Notes: generated by a model from the letters alone, not told the origin. A DNA stretch of 64,000 bases from Acinetobacter indicus CIP 110367 (GCF_000488255.1 NZ_KI530754.1:248001-312000), one strand, 5' to 3'; shown: positions 1 to 8,501, counted from the stretch's first letter. A program made the numbers and translations.

Positions 1-982
1 ACAGTTGATTAAAATAGTTTTCCACCACCTGATACTGCTCGGCCGTGCTTTCCACACGGTACATATTCTGGCGGAATTCATTGCTAGAACGCAGTCCTTT
101 GGTGTACCAGGCAATATGTTTACGTGAAATACGGCAGCCTGAATATTCTCCATAAAAGCTATAAAGTTCAGATAAATGCCCAAGCAATACCTGTTTGACT
201 TCTTCAATACTCGGTGCAGCCAAATGTTCACCGGTCGTCAGATAATGGGCAATTTCACGGAAAATCCAGGGACGGCCTTGTGCCGCACGGCCAATCATAA
301 TCGCATCTGCACCGGTATAATCCAGCACCATTTTAGCTTTTTCCGGACTGTCGATGTCGCCATTGGCAATGAGGGGAATATTCAGCTCGGCCTTAACCTG
401 CTTGATTAACTCATAACGCGCCGTGTTCAGGTACATATCTTCACGGGTACGGCCATGCAGGGCCAGTGCGGCAATACCGGCCTGCTCTGCACGCCTGGCC
501 ACACGCAGAATATTTTCCTGACCGTTTAAAAAACCGAGTCGGGTTTTTAAGGTCACCGGCACATCGACTGCTTCTACGACTGCATCTAAAATCCGGGCGA
601 CCAGATCTTCATCTTGCAACAACGCCGAACCAGCCAGCTTGTTACATACTTTTTTGGCAGGACAGCCCATATTGATATCAACAATCTGTGCGCCATTCGC
701 CACCTGATAGCGCGCGGCTTCGGCTAGGTCAGCCGGATCGGAGCCGGCAATTTGTGCAGAAATCGGGGCGATTTCGCCATCAAAATTGGCCCGATACAGA
801 CTTTTTTTGCTCATGCGCAAAGTCTTGTCCGAGGTCATCATTTCACTGACTGCATGGCCTGCGCCAAAATATTTGCACAGCGTTCTAAACGGCCGATCCG
901 TGACGCCTGCCATTGGTGCCACCCACAGCTTTCGCTCAATAGGACGATCAAACAGTTCTTGAATGACAGGATGTGAACTCAA
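1..982 (-). CDS. dusB: tRNA-dihydrouridine synthase DusB (3' end beyond window)
   Basis: A flavin enzyme that reduces uridines in the tRNA D-loop to dihydrouridine. The reading frame runs from 982 to the window edge, giving about 327 residues without a stop, so only the last residues are missing. The N-terminal half has the Dus FMN-barrel signature VAPMAGVTDRPFR. The catalytic cysteine is in NMGCPAKKVCNKLAGSALL, followed by LHGRTRE and a phosphate-binding IGRAAQGRPW segment, the form typical of DusB. I chose a TTG start at 980-982 because a GAGG Shine-Dalgarno sequence (991-994 on the complement) lies eight bases upstream and no ATG precedes the conserved core. In many relatives dusB is followed by fis, which would lie outside the window. 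The family call is firm; the start is the least certain part. Confidence 0.93.
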   Translation of the reverse strand, partial: MSSHPVIQELFDRPIERKLWVAPMAGVTDRPFRTLCKYFGAGHAVSEMMTSDKTLRMSKKSLYRANFDGEIAPISAQIAGSDPADLAEAARYQVANGAQIVDINMGCPAKKVCNKLAGSALLQDEDLVARILDAVVEAVDVPVTLKTRLGFLNGQENILRVARRAEQAGIAALALHGRTREDMYLNTARYELIKQVKAELNIPLIANGDIDSPEKAKMVLDYTGADAIMIGRAAQGRPWIFREIAHYLTTGEHLAAPSIEEVKQVLLGHLSELYSFYGEYSGCRISRKHIAWYTKGLRSSNEFRQNMYRVESTAEQYQVVENYFNQL

Positions 983-1134
983 TGTGGGAACCTCGGGAAA
1001 CAGAAAATGCGCAGCTTATCCTGACCTGGGAGAAAACTGGATACGGCGCTGAAAACCGGGCTAGTTTAAAGCCTTCTGACTAAAATTTCTATGCATCTGT
1101 ACCGACCACAGCACATCTGTTTTTAGCAGATGCT

Positions 1135-1167
1135 AAAAAACAAAAGCCCATCAGAAGATGAGCTTTT
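1135..1167 (-). terminator. Rho-independent terminator of the cold-shock gene
   Basis: On the minus strand an 11-bp stem (AAAAGCTCATC / GATGGGCTTTT) with a TTCT loop is followed by a T run. It lies just past the stop of the cold-shock gene. Confidence 0.8.
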
Positions 1168-1184
1168 TGCAGCGAAACCGGCAA

Positions 1185-1394
1185 TTAGATTGCAGTAATA
1201 CCGCTGGCCTGGTCGCCTTTTTTACCCGCTACGATGGTAAATTCAACGCGCTGGCCTTCATGTAAAGTTTTGAAGCCCTGGTTGGTAATTTCGCTGTAAT
1301 GAGCAAAAACGTCCTGACCTGAATCTGCCTGAATAAAACCAAAACCTTTAGTTTCATTAAACCATTTCACAGTACCAGTAACTGTATTTGACAT
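1185..1394 (-). CDS. cold-shock protein, CspA family
   Basis: A 69-residue single-domain OB-fold protein that binds single-stranded RNA or DNA and acts as an RNA chaperone. The two nucleic-acid motifs are visible: KGFGFI (RNP1, residues 16-21) and DVFAHY (RNP2, about residues 28-33). The opening [20 protein letters not shown] is the family hallmark. About 200 bases without a gene lie upstream, consistent with the long leaders that regulate many csp mRNAs, but I see no specific thermosensor structure. A terminator follows directly, so it is probably monocistronic. Which csp paralogue this is cannot be told from the sequence. Confidence 0.95.
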   Translation of the reverse strand: MSNTVTGTVKWFNETKGFGFIQADSGQDVFAHYSEITNQGFKTLHEGQRVEFTIVAGKKGDQASGITAI

Positions 1395-1594
1395 AAGATA
1401 ATCCTGTATTAAAAAACTTTTAAATTGGTCATAGATAAACCAATAATTAACTGGAAAATGACTTTGAAACTAAAAATCTGATACTACGAAGGATATTAAA
1501 AAACGACGGAGGGAAAAGATTTGCTGAAACAATAGTAATTCTTCTAGTTAACGACCACTATACAGACTTCTGTTCTGAATGCAATAAAAATAAA

Positions 1595-1816
1595 TTAATT
1601 CAATTTATATAACTGATTTAAAGCAATATAAAAACTTTTACCATCCAGGTTAAATTCTACCTGCTGTCCGGACTGAAGCTCAATCATTTTACCGACTTCC
1701 ACCCAGATAAAACCCTGGCTCGAGCGCTGCTTCTTTTTCAGCGGCATTACTTTTACAAAAATTTCCTGACCATTGACTGCAGTGGCCAACTGCCAATTTT
1801 CTACATTATTCAACAT
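1595..1816 (-). CDS. small uncharacterised protein, 73 aa
   Basis: An unrecognised small protein. It starts MLNNVENWQLATAVNGQEIF and has no signal peptide or membrane segment. It contains a basic patch (PLKKKQRSSQG) at residues 25-35. The alternating hydrophobic pattern (IFVKVMPL, GFIWVEVGKMIEL, QQVEFNLDGKSFYIAL) suggests a small all-beta fold, as in OB or SH3-like barrels, but this is inference. It lies upstream of, and on the same strand as, the cold-shock gene, separated by 200 bases, so co-transcription is possible. No strong Shine-Dalgarno sequence is seen before the ATG. Even base composition and a sensible amino-acid make-up favour a real gene. Confidence 0.6.
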   Translation of the reverse strand: MLNNVENWQLATAVNGQEIFVKVMPLKKKQRSSQGFIWVEVGKMIELQSGQQVEFNLDGKSFYIALNQLYKLN

Positions 1817-1991
1817 AACTGACTCATTATATGAGCTTAGGTGATCATTTAAGAAAGCTGTTCAATTTTATTAAAATTTCATCTTTCAAAAATCGGATAA
1901 AAACACAATCAAATTTGATTATTTTAAACTTTTCACTGTCCCAATTCTCACAATTATGGACAAATATTCAATCACTATAAGCATTAAAAGT

Positions 1992-2068
<77 letters not shown>

Positions 2069-2081
2069 AAGGAGAGTTAGC

Positions 2082-2110
2082 TTTATACGCTCTATATTTG
2101 CTAAACACAA
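2082..2110 (-). promoter_or_regulatory. sigma-70 promoter of tRNA-fMet
   Basis: On the minus strand TTGTGT (-35, 2105-2110) and TATAAA (-10, 2082-2087) are separated by exactly 17 bases. They end 13 bases before the tRNA 5' end, as expected for a stable-RNA promoter. Confidence 0.7.
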
Positions 2111-2138
2111 GGTTTATTTAAAATACACACTAAAATAA

Positions 2139-2509
2139 CCACGGTTCTACGCTAAAATAATTCCCTTTATTTTGATTAGAAAATTTTGCAATCATTAAAA
2201 AATAACAGATAATATTTTAAAAAATAATTCAGATGATTTTATCCAGCATCTCCCTTATTTATTTAAATATTTTCTTAAAATAACAGAAGATCATCAAGTT
2301 AAAATCAGCGCTTTATTTTGAAATAGAATTCAGTATCTAATTCCACACTTATTCACTTTTTTGAGCTACTCAATTCTCTGGCATCTTGCAGATAAAAATT
2401 GACAGTGCAACGTAGGCCGTATACATATATATTCACACCTGTATAGCCGAATTTCTGTATACTTCATCTGCCCTGTAGGCTGACCCGTCTGGACCGAGTT
2501 TTCCTGTTT
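2139..2509. other. AT-rich intergenic region
   Basis: About 370 bases without a supportable gene between the tRNA promoter and the DUF1615 lipoprotein gene. The left part is very AT-rich with no long open frame. A possible promoter facing right is described separately. Confidence 0.6.
2399..2427 (+). promoter_or_regulatory. candidate sigma-70 promoter for the DUF1615 gene
   Basis: A perfect TTGACA (2399-2404) is followed after 17 bases by TACATA inside an AT-rich TATACATATATATTC stretch. The -10 match is weak, so the precise start site is uncertain. The predicted leader would be about 75 bases. Confidence 0.4.
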
Positions 2510-3715
2510 ATGAAACACACCTTCCTGTCATCTGTAATCAAACCTTTAAGCCTGATTGCGTTATCTTTAAGTTTAGCTGCCTGTGGCGACAGCGCCTGGT
2601 GGAATAAAGGCGATGAGCCAAGTCTAGATGCAGATCAGATCAAACGACTAATTCCTTCCCGCGTGAAAGATCGTGATTCATGGGCCAAAGATATTTACGA
2701 TATTAGTGAACAATTGGGCATTCCGCAGACCAAGGAAAATATGTGTACCATTGTCGCCGTGGTCGATCAGGAATCCAACTTTGTTGCCGATCCACAGGTT
2801 TATGGTTTAGGTGAAAAAGCAGTTAAAGAAGTCCAGGAACGCTTAGACGAGAAGTTTAAAGATAAACTCGGTGAAGCCATTGGTGGCACCATTGCCGGCT
2901 ATTTTCAGGATGTACTGAAAAACCATCCAAGCCCGGAAGATAACTATTTAAGCCAGATGCGCCGGGTCAAAACCGAACGGGAACTGGATGAACTTTATCG
3001 TGAAATTTTTGACTATATGGCCAAGCATTATCATGTGTCGGCCCTGACCGGCGCCGCCAAGCTGTTTGGTCAAAATATCGGAGAAAAGCTGAATCCGATT
3101 ACCACTTTAGGTTCGATGCAGGTGCATATCAGTTATGCCAAGGAACATAAACGCCAAGGCGGCAATATTGCAGAATTACGTACCGATTTATACAGCCAAT
3201 ATGGTGGCCTGTATTATGGTATTCACCGTCTGATGATGTATCCGGCCGACTATGATAAACCGCTATATCGCTTTGCCGATTATAACTCGGGTATGTATTC
3301 CAGCCGTAATGCCGCTTTTCAGAGCATGCTCAATGATTTAACCGAAGCCGAATTATCTCTAGATGGTGATTTACTGCTCTATAGCAAAGATGGCGGTGTT
3401 CGCAGTGCCAAGAGTCAATCCGAACGTGAGTTAATCAGTGTTTTTGCCAAAAATAATTTTATTATCACTGAACGTCAGATCCGGGCTGATTTAAAGAAAG
3501 AAAAAGACAAAGACTTTGAAGATACCGCCTCGTATCGCGCCTTATTAAAACTGTATCAGGAACAAACTGGCAAAGCACCACTTTATGCGATGATGCCAGA
3601 GGTGGTGATTTCCGGGCCAAAACTCAGCCGTGATTATAATACCAACTGGTTTGCTACTCGGGTCAACGGGCGATATACCACATGCATGCAAAAAGCCAAA
3701 AATATAAAAATCTAG
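2510..3715 (+). CDS. DUF1615 family lipoprotein
   Basis: A 401-residue envelope lipoprotein. A signal peptide ends in the lipobox LSLAAC (Cys25), so it should be lipidated and anchored, probably in the outer membrane. The mature part matches the DUF1615 family, whose function is not established. CTIVAVVDQESNF (residues about 78-90) and GSMQVHISYA (about 200) resemble the Glu-containing and beta-strand motifs of lysozyme-like lytic transglycosylases, so a muramidase-type fold is a reasonable inference, not a demonstrated activity. Its last 34 bases overlap the following HAD phosphatase gene in another frame, which implies translational coupling. Confidence 0.85.
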   Translation: MKHTFLSSVIKPLSLIALSLSLAACGDSAWWNKGDEPSLDADQIKRLIPSRVKDRDSWAKDIYDISEQLGIPQTKENMCTIVAVVDQESNFVADPQVYGLGEKAVKEVQERLDEKFKDKLGEAIGGTIAGYFQDVLKNHPSPEDNYLSQMRRVKTERELDELYREIFDYMAKHYHVSALTGAAKLFGQNIGEKLNPITTLGSMQVHISYAKEHKRQGGNIAELRTDLYSQYGGLYYGIHRLMMYPADYDKPLYRFADYNSGMYSSRNAAFQSMLNDLTEAELSLDGDLLLYSKDGGVRSAKSQSERELISVFAKNNFIITERQIRADLKKEKDKDFEDTASYRALLKLYQEQTGKAPLYAMMPEVVISGPKLSRDYNTNWFATRVNGRYTTCMQKAKNIKI

Positions 3716-4356
3716 CCTTATTCGATTTTGATGGCACCCTGTATCCACATGATAGTTTTACCGGGTTCATTTTTTATGCCTTGAGAAAACGGCATATTGT
3801 AAAACGCGGCCTGCAAATTTTGCCGTGGATTCAGGCGTATTATTTAAAGCTCTATCCAGCCCATCGCATGCGCCCAAAACTCTATGCCAGCATGTTTAAA
3901 AATAGTGATGCAGAGGAAATTCTGCAATTGGCTCAGGAGTATGCTGTAACCTTGATAGCTAAACTTGATCCTGCTTTATTCAATCAATTCAAACAACATC
4001 AACAACTTGGCCATGATGTCGTTCTTGTTTCTGCATCTGTAGATTTATATTTAAAACCAGTCTGTCGCTATTTAAATATTGATTTAATCTGTAGCAAAGT
4101 AGAAATCAAAGCTGGGAAAATGACCGGATTCTATCAAACCGCAGACTGTAGTAATGAGCAAAAGAAAATCAGGATTTTAGAGAAATATAATCTGGACGAT
4201 TATGCTGAAATTTATGCTTATGGTAATAGTGATGAAGATGAGGAAATGCTGAGTTTGGCCACTTATTCATATATGGTAGGTACTGATCAGGTATTACCTA
4301 AAATTATTGATTGTAGAAAATTCAGGCAATTACACAATTTAATTTACAGTCTCTAG
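3682..4356 (+). CDS. HAD-IB family phosphatase (SerB-like)
   Basis: A 224-residue haloacid-dehalogenase superfamily phosphatase of the IB subgroup, which also holds phosphoserine phosphatase. Motif I is FDFDGT, with the nucleophile Asp15 and general acid Asp17. Motif II is SAS in VVLVSASVDLYL, motif III is probably a Lys near ICSKVEIK, and motif IV is YGNSDEDEEML. The helical cap between motifs I and II is the IB type. The physiological substrate is unknown; serine-phosphate, lipid-phosphate and nucleotide substrates all occur in the subgroup. The start overlaps the end of the DUF1615 gene by 34 bases and has only a weak ribosome site, so coupling to the upstream gene is likely. Confidence 0.85.
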   Translation: MHAKSQKYKNLALFDFDGTLYPHDSFTGFIFYALRKRHIVKRGLQILPWIQAYYLKLYPAHRMRPKLYASMFKNSDAEEILQLAQEYAVTLIAKLDPALFNQFKQHQQLGHDVVLVSASVDLYLKPVCRYLNIDLICSKVEIKAGKMTGFYQTADCSNEQKKIRILEKYNLDDYAEIYAYGNSDEDEEMLSLATYSYMVGTDQVLPKIIDCRKFRQLHNLIYSL

Positions 4357-4368
4357 TACGCACAAATT

Positions 4369-4403
4369 AAAGCCTCAAAAAATTTTAATAATATTGAGGC
4401 TTA
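4369..4403. terminator. bidirectional terminator between the HAD and pilX-like genes
   Basis: Arms AAGCCTCA (4370-4377) and TGAGGCTT (4395-4402) enclose a 17-base AT-rich loop between two convergent genes. Confidence 0.6.
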
Positions 4404-4424
4404 CGATAATTCCCATTTAACTTA

Positions 4425-5582
4425 CTATATTACATCTTTCCATGAAAGAATTTTAGCACTCGTTGGTTCGGTATCCGTGAATTCGGTATTTGAATTATTT
4501 CCAAAATATTTACTATTATACTGAATAATAAAATTACCACCGCCGTTAATAATAGAAGATTGTGTTCCAAATTGAAATTTAGGCGTTTCAGTATTTCCTA
4601 CATTTTGAATATTACCAGCAAAAATAGCCCCATCAATATTCATTCCTCCAGAACCATTTACATCAAATTTCTCACCTAAGGCTAAAATGATACCTTGGAA
4701 TTTTTTATTACATTTATTGAAAGCGTTACCACTAATAGTTAAGTTTTTATACGCAATGATTATGCCTGAACATGGTAATTTCCCCGCATAATCTTCTCTA
4801 TAAACCGTTGCATCTTTCAAAGATGCCAATTGATCAGCAAGGTTCTTTACCTTTTCAGCATTGCCCCAATCTTTTAGATCCGCAACTGATACACATGGCG
4901 TTGAACAGTCTGTGCCTGAGTAATTATCTTCGTTTTTCTTTTTTATATCTGCAGTTATTTTATCTCGTGCATTAGCATTTCCTGTAGCAACTGCTATTTT
5001 ATCACCACCGTTAATTGAAGCACCTGAACTAGGAGCGGTAAATCCGTTTAAAACTCCTGCATATGTTAATGCTGCTGGTAACTCTGGCAATGAAAAAGGC
5101 TTACCGCCGTCCAACGTCGCCAACTCGATTTTATAAATGCTTTCTCCCAAAATTGCTGAACTGTTGCCGTTATCTTTAACGAGATTCCCTGTTATGTATA
5201 CGGTAACCGTTTTATTGACATTATCCCAGCAAGGATTTGCATCACATGGATTTTCATAATCAGGATCAATCCAATAATATCCATTGTCCCCAAAATTAGC
5301 TTCCAATTTACCAGTATTACTGTTAGGTAGATAAACATTTATCCAGGCGTTCTTATCCTCGTCTTCTGTAGGCCAGCCATGATCTTTTAAGCGCTTTTCA
5401 AACCAGCTTAAAAAAGCTGTTGCTCCCTGTTCAGCAGTATTTGTCGTGATGGTTTTATTATAAATATTTGCGGTCATTTTATCCTGCATAATGGTACTTC
5501 GCATAGCATATAACCCCAAGATCGCTGCAACGAGAAGCAGAACCACTGTAAAGACCAATACAAAACCTTGCTGTTTTTTCAT
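4425..5582 (-). CDS. PilX-like minor pilin
   Basis: A 385-residue type IV minor pilin of the PilX group. The prepilin leader MKKQQG is followed by FVLVFTVVLLLVAAILGLYAM, the N-terminal helix. The usual Glu at position 5 of the mature pilin is replaced (FVLVF), as is normal for PilX/GspK-type tip pilins. The rest is Asn- and Gly-rich with four or more cysteines (NPCDANPCWDN, DCSTPCVS). Its repeated beta-like segments (GIIIAYKNLTISGNAF, GGMNIDGAIFAGNIQN) recall the C-terminal region of long PilX proteins. It is the last gene of the operon, where a pilY1 gene would normally follow; here the next feature is a terminator. A 17-base gap separates it from pilW. Confidence 0.85.
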   Translation of the reverse strand: MKKQQGFVLVFTVVLLLVAAILGLYAMRSTIMQDKMTANIYNKTITTNTAEQGATAFLSWFEKRLKDHGWPTEDEDKNAWINVYLPNSNTGKLEANFGDNGYYWIDPDYENPCDANPCWDNVNKTVTVYITGNLVKDNGNSSAILGESIYKIELATLDGGKPFSLPELPAALTYAGVLNGFTAPSSGASINGGDKIAVATGNANARDKITADIKKKNEDNYSGTDCSTPCVSVADLKDWGNAEKVKNLADQLASLKDATVYREDYAGKLPCSGIIIAYKNLTISGNAFNKCNKKFQGIILALGEKFDVNGSGGMNIDGAIFAGNIQNVGNTETPKFQFGTQSSIINGGGNFIIQYNSKYFGNNSNTEFTDTEPTSAKILSWKDVI

Positions 5583-5599
5583 AAAAATAATCTCTATTT

Positions 5600-6724
5600 C
5601 TACTCTTTTGACATAAAGTTAAGTTTTTTAATGCTGCAAGAGTTACAGCTACTTGTTGGGGCTATTTCTACATGAAATTTAGTATTCTTCGGGCTTGGTG
5701 CTTTAAAAGATAGAATTGTAGTTTTACTAGTTGCAACCTCTGGTAGTATTACACTAGTTATTATCTTATCATCTATACTCCAAGAAATTTTCCAACTACT
5801 TAAATCTCTTTTATTCTCATTTAAGTAAATTTTAATATCGGTATCTAAATTAATATTTTGATTTCCATTCGTTGAAAATTCAGATAATAATTTTTCATGC
5901 TCACTTCCAAGCTGAATTGTAAGTAAAGATAAAACGTCTGTAAGATTTGATACACTCGTTGGATTATCTGTTACATTCTTATCTTTTACTTCCTTTTCCT
6001 CTGCCTCTTCTATTGCCTTAAGTTCTTCTTCAGCTTTTTTGTCTGCTTTTGCTTCTTCCTCTAGCAGTTTTTTCAATTCTTCTTCAGTTAATTGAGACTC
6101 ACCACCACTAGATAAGTTAGCTGTACTACTTTTCTGATGAGATGTTGCAATAAATTCAAGTGCAGGTTGCTTGGCTAAACCATCCTGTACAATACTGATT
6201 TTTGTTTGAACACTGGTAATATCATTCCATACATATTCCACAACTGTATCGACACTAGCGTCACTCTTAAAATAAGGCGTATAGGTCACAACACCCGATT
6301 TCTGAATACCGTAAGAAAAATTCAAATTACCTATATTTTTAGCCAACACATAGGATTTATCTGGGTCATTATTCCGGATACAAAGCAACTGATTATTTTC
6401 TAACTTAAGCTTATTGGTCACTGACACACCAGATACCCCCAAACAATCTCTTTGACTACTGTCAAAATTAATTACCAACTCATTATTCGAAGCAGGGACT
6501 GAAAAAGAATTTGCTTGACGGATCAAACGGGTAATGGTCGTGGTGGCGAAACGGAATTCTTCCTGGGTACGGTCCAATCTTCCTTTTTCCAGCAGCATTT
6601 TCTGATTGCCAAACAAAATTGCCATGGCTCCACCAGTCACAACTAACCCAACTGTCAGACCAATCATTAATTCAACTAATGTCACACCGGCCTGAGTATG
6701 CTTGAGAGAAGACATTTTTTTCAT
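5600..6724 (-). CDS. PilW-like minor pilin with an extra C-terminal region
   Basis: A 374-residue prepilin-like protein. The leader MKKMSSLKHTQAG is followed by VTLVELMIGLTVGLVVTGGAM, a canonical class III leader with Glu5. Residues 1 to about 200 resemble PilW, including a Cys pair in QRDCLGV and LLCIRNND. From about residue 209 to 250 there is a dense Glu/Lys/Ala helix (EEELKKLLEEEAKADKK and similar), then about 120 further residues with alternating beta-type hydrophobicity (IKIYLNENK, WKISWSIDD, TTILSFKAP) ending in a CNSC motif. PilW proteins I know lack this tail. The added region could be an immunoglobulin-like or other beta domain on a rigid linker. The 20-base gap after pilV and 17-base gap before pilX indicate one operon. 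Confidence 0.85.
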   Translation of the reverse strand: MKKMSSLKHTQAGVTLVELMIGLTVGLVVTGGAMAILFGNQKMLLEKGRLDRTQEEFRFATTTITRLIRQANSFSVPASNNELVINFDSSQRDCLGVSGVSVTNKLKLENNQLLCIRNNDPDKSYVLAKNIGNLNFSYGIQKSGVVTYTPYFKSDASVDTVVEYVWNDITSVQTKISIVQDGLAKQPALEFIATSHQKSSTANLSSGGESQLTEEELKKLLEEEAKADKKAEEELKAIEEAEEKEVKDKNVTDNPTSVSNLTDVLSLLTIQLGSEHEKLLSEFSTNGNQNINLDTDIKIYLNENKRDLSSWKISWSIDDKIITSVILPEVATSKTTILSFKAPSPKNTKFHVEIAPTSSCNSCSIKKLNFMSKE

Positions 6725-6744
6725 TGATCAAATCCGAATAATGA

Positions 6745-7200
6745 TTAGGTGGCACATGCTGGAAGTGTAAAATTATAAGTAAAACTTTGTTGGGTGACTG
6801 CAGTGCCAGCAGCAGCTTTATCATTAACCCATGAAATTTCGATTGTATATTGTCGTTGATTGGCTGCTGGATCAGGAGTAATCTCTCCTTTCCAATCTTG
6901 TAAAAGCTGATTCAAGGCGATTTGATCAGTTTCTGCCATTCCATCTTGTTCAAAATCCCAACGCTCGGTCCAATCAGTCTCAATCTTTGATGAAAGAGAA
7001 CACCTATTTGCCCACATACTATCAATAAAATCATTTGCCTGAATATTAGCAATTGTTCTTTGCATCGCTAATTGACTTTGCTGTACAGACTTAATATGTA
7101 AAATCCCAAGGCCTAATATTGCTCCGGCTGTCAAAAACATAGCAATAAGTGCTTCTAATAAAGTAAAACCCTGCTGAGCATTGAAATTTTTCATGGGCAC
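6745..7200 (-). CDS. pilV: PilV-like minor pilin
   Basis: A 151-residue type IV pilus minor pilin (type IV pilus modification protein family). The prepilin leader ends in NAQQG, followed by FTLLEALIAMFLTAGAILGLG with Glu5. The HIKSVQQSQLAMQRTIANIQANDFIDSMWANR segment is characteristic of PilV. A single pair of cysteines (NRCS and the C-terminal PACAT) probably forms the disulfide. In the pilus it should join the FimU/PilV/PilW/PilX priming complex processed by PilD. Its start overlaps the end of the FimT-like gene by 10 bases. Confidence 0.9.
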   Translation of the reverse strand: MPMKNFNAQQGFTLLEALIAMFLTAGAILGLGILHIKSVQQSQLAMQRTIANIQANDFIDSMWANRCSLSSKIETDWTERWDFEQDGMAETDQIALNQLLQDWKGEITPDPAANQRQYTIEISWVNDKAAAGTAVTQQSFTYNFTLPACAT

Positions 7201-7697
7201 GTACTTCCTTTGATTCTTTCAGCTCGACCGGAAATAGGAATACAAACAGAATATGTATCTTGGCCTGTCATGGTCACTTCAACTCGATGAATTCCCGACG
7301 TTGCTCCAATACTATTGAATACAACCTGACTATCCGTATTATTTGGGCCAGTAATTATCAGATTTGGATCATCAAATTTTAGAACTGAATAAATAGCAGA
7401 AGCATCCGGATTAGTAATTTTCATCACCAAGCCAACACTCCATTGAGTTTTATTCGTATTAACACAAGCTGAACCACTCGAACTGGCACAAACCGTTACT
7501 GGACGCCCGGTACGAATCGCCTCACTGCGTGCTTGCTGCATAAAGTCAACAATCGCACTAGAAGTTGTTTTTACTTTACTTGATTTGATCAAGTTCACCA
7601 TAGATGGTGCTGCAATCATAGCCAAAATAGCCAGTACAGCTACCGTGACAATCAACTCAAATAAGGTAAAGCCTTTATTGGGTTTCATTTCCAGCAA
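7191..7697 (-). CDS. FimT/GspH-like minor pilin
   Basis: A 168-residue pseudopilin of the FimT/FimU (GspH) family. The leader MLEMKPNKG precedes FTLFELIVTVAVLAILAMIAAPSM. The following region (SSAIVDFMQQARSEAIRTGRPVTVCASSSG) is the typical GspH-domain helix and first strands. Two cysteine pairs (VCASSSGSACV and VCIPISG...STCP) are present. FimT in Acinetobacter relatives binds DNA during natural transformation, whereas FimU belongs to the priming complex; which role applies here cannot be decided. It overlaps its upstream neighbour by 13 bases and its downstream neighbour by 10. Confidence 0.88.
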   Translation of the reverse strand: MLEMKPNKGFTLFELIVTVAVLAILAMIAAPSMVNLIKSSKVKTTSSAIVDFMQQARSEAIRTGRPVTVCASSSGSACVNTNKTQWSVGLVMKITNPDASAIYSVLKFDDPNLIITGPNNTDSQVVFNSIGATSGIHRVEVTMTGQDTYSVCIPISGRAERIKGSTCP

Positions 7698-8113
7698 CCA
7701 CTTGTATTCGGAGTTTTTACCCCCTGTTCATTTAAAGTTAATGTTCCACATTGACTATCTTTTTGTTTAGAGGTGGGTGTTGCTGTAATGGTGAAATTTT
7801 GCCCTGATGTCGTAGCATCATCAAAATCAAAGGTGTAATAATCACTCACATTTGAAGGTGACATCAGACTGCTAGGGATGTTCGCTTTAGCAGGATAACT
7901 AAAACTGGCATTATATTGGCTCTCCATATACTGAGCCAAATTCAGCATAGCTGCCTGAGCATCTGTGCGGTGTGCTCTTACAACATAATTACTATAATTA
8001 GGGAGAACAATCGCTGCAAGAATCGCAATAATTGCGACAGTTATCATTAATTCAATAAGCGTAAATCCCGGTTGAACATGAGCCGATATACTTTTGAAAT
8101 GAGTGCTATGCAT
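7685..8113 (-). CDS. PilE-like minor pilin
   Basis: A 142-residue prepilin with a leader ending in HVQPG and the helix FTLIELMITVAIIAILAAIVLPNY. The helix is followed by VVRAHRTDAQAAMLNLAQYMESQY, the PilE/ComF-type sequence. A C-terminal disulfide loop (QCGTLTLNEQGVKTPNTSGCW) is typical of this family. It is the first gene of the operon, whereas in the better-known Acinetobacter cluster pilE follows pilY1 at the end. The promoter is expected in the AT-rich region upstream. Confidence 0.9.
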   Translation of the reverse strand: MHSTHFKSISAHVQPGFTLIELMITVAIIAILAAIVLPNYSNYVVRAHRTDAQAAMLNLAQYMESQYNASFSYPAKANIPSSLMSPSNVSDYYTFDFDDATTSGQNFTITATPTSKQKDSQCGTLTLNEQGVKTPNTSGCWK

Positions 8114-8453
8114 ATTTATAGATCAACCACCCTTGGTATTTATTACATAAAATAACATACCAATGTTTATTTTTTACTCTCAAAAGTGCTTAATAAAGTA
8201 TATTAAATATAATTGTAATTTAATCTAAAAAACCAGCACCCGCTCCCCAAAAATCTTTATATTTAGTAAATATTTTTATATTTCAAAAACTTATATTGAT
8301 ATTTATTCTCATTACTATATGTAAATATTCACATATGATACATATAATCATTTAGTAGATGATTTAAATGAAAAATCTTATAAATTAACCTTATAGCAAT
8401 GGCAAAATATTACATTTTGAGTTTGTGTTCTTGTGATAAATAAACACAAATCA
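8114..8453. other. AT-rich intergenic region upstream of the pilin operon
   Basis: About 340 bases with no credible gene. The region is strongly AT-rich with several TATAAT-like words, so the pilin operon promoter cannot be assigned with confidence. Confidence 0.5.
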
Positions 8454-8486
8454 AAAAAAGTGATGCTAATGCATCACTTTTTTTTG
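8454..8486. terminator. terminator after the desaturase gene
   Basis: AAGTGATGC and GCATCACTT arms around TAAT, flanked by A and T runs, form a symmetric hairpin 16 bases past the desaturase stop. It could work in both directions. Confidence 0.8.
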
Positions 8487-8501
8487 ATCATTAATAAAAA
8501 A

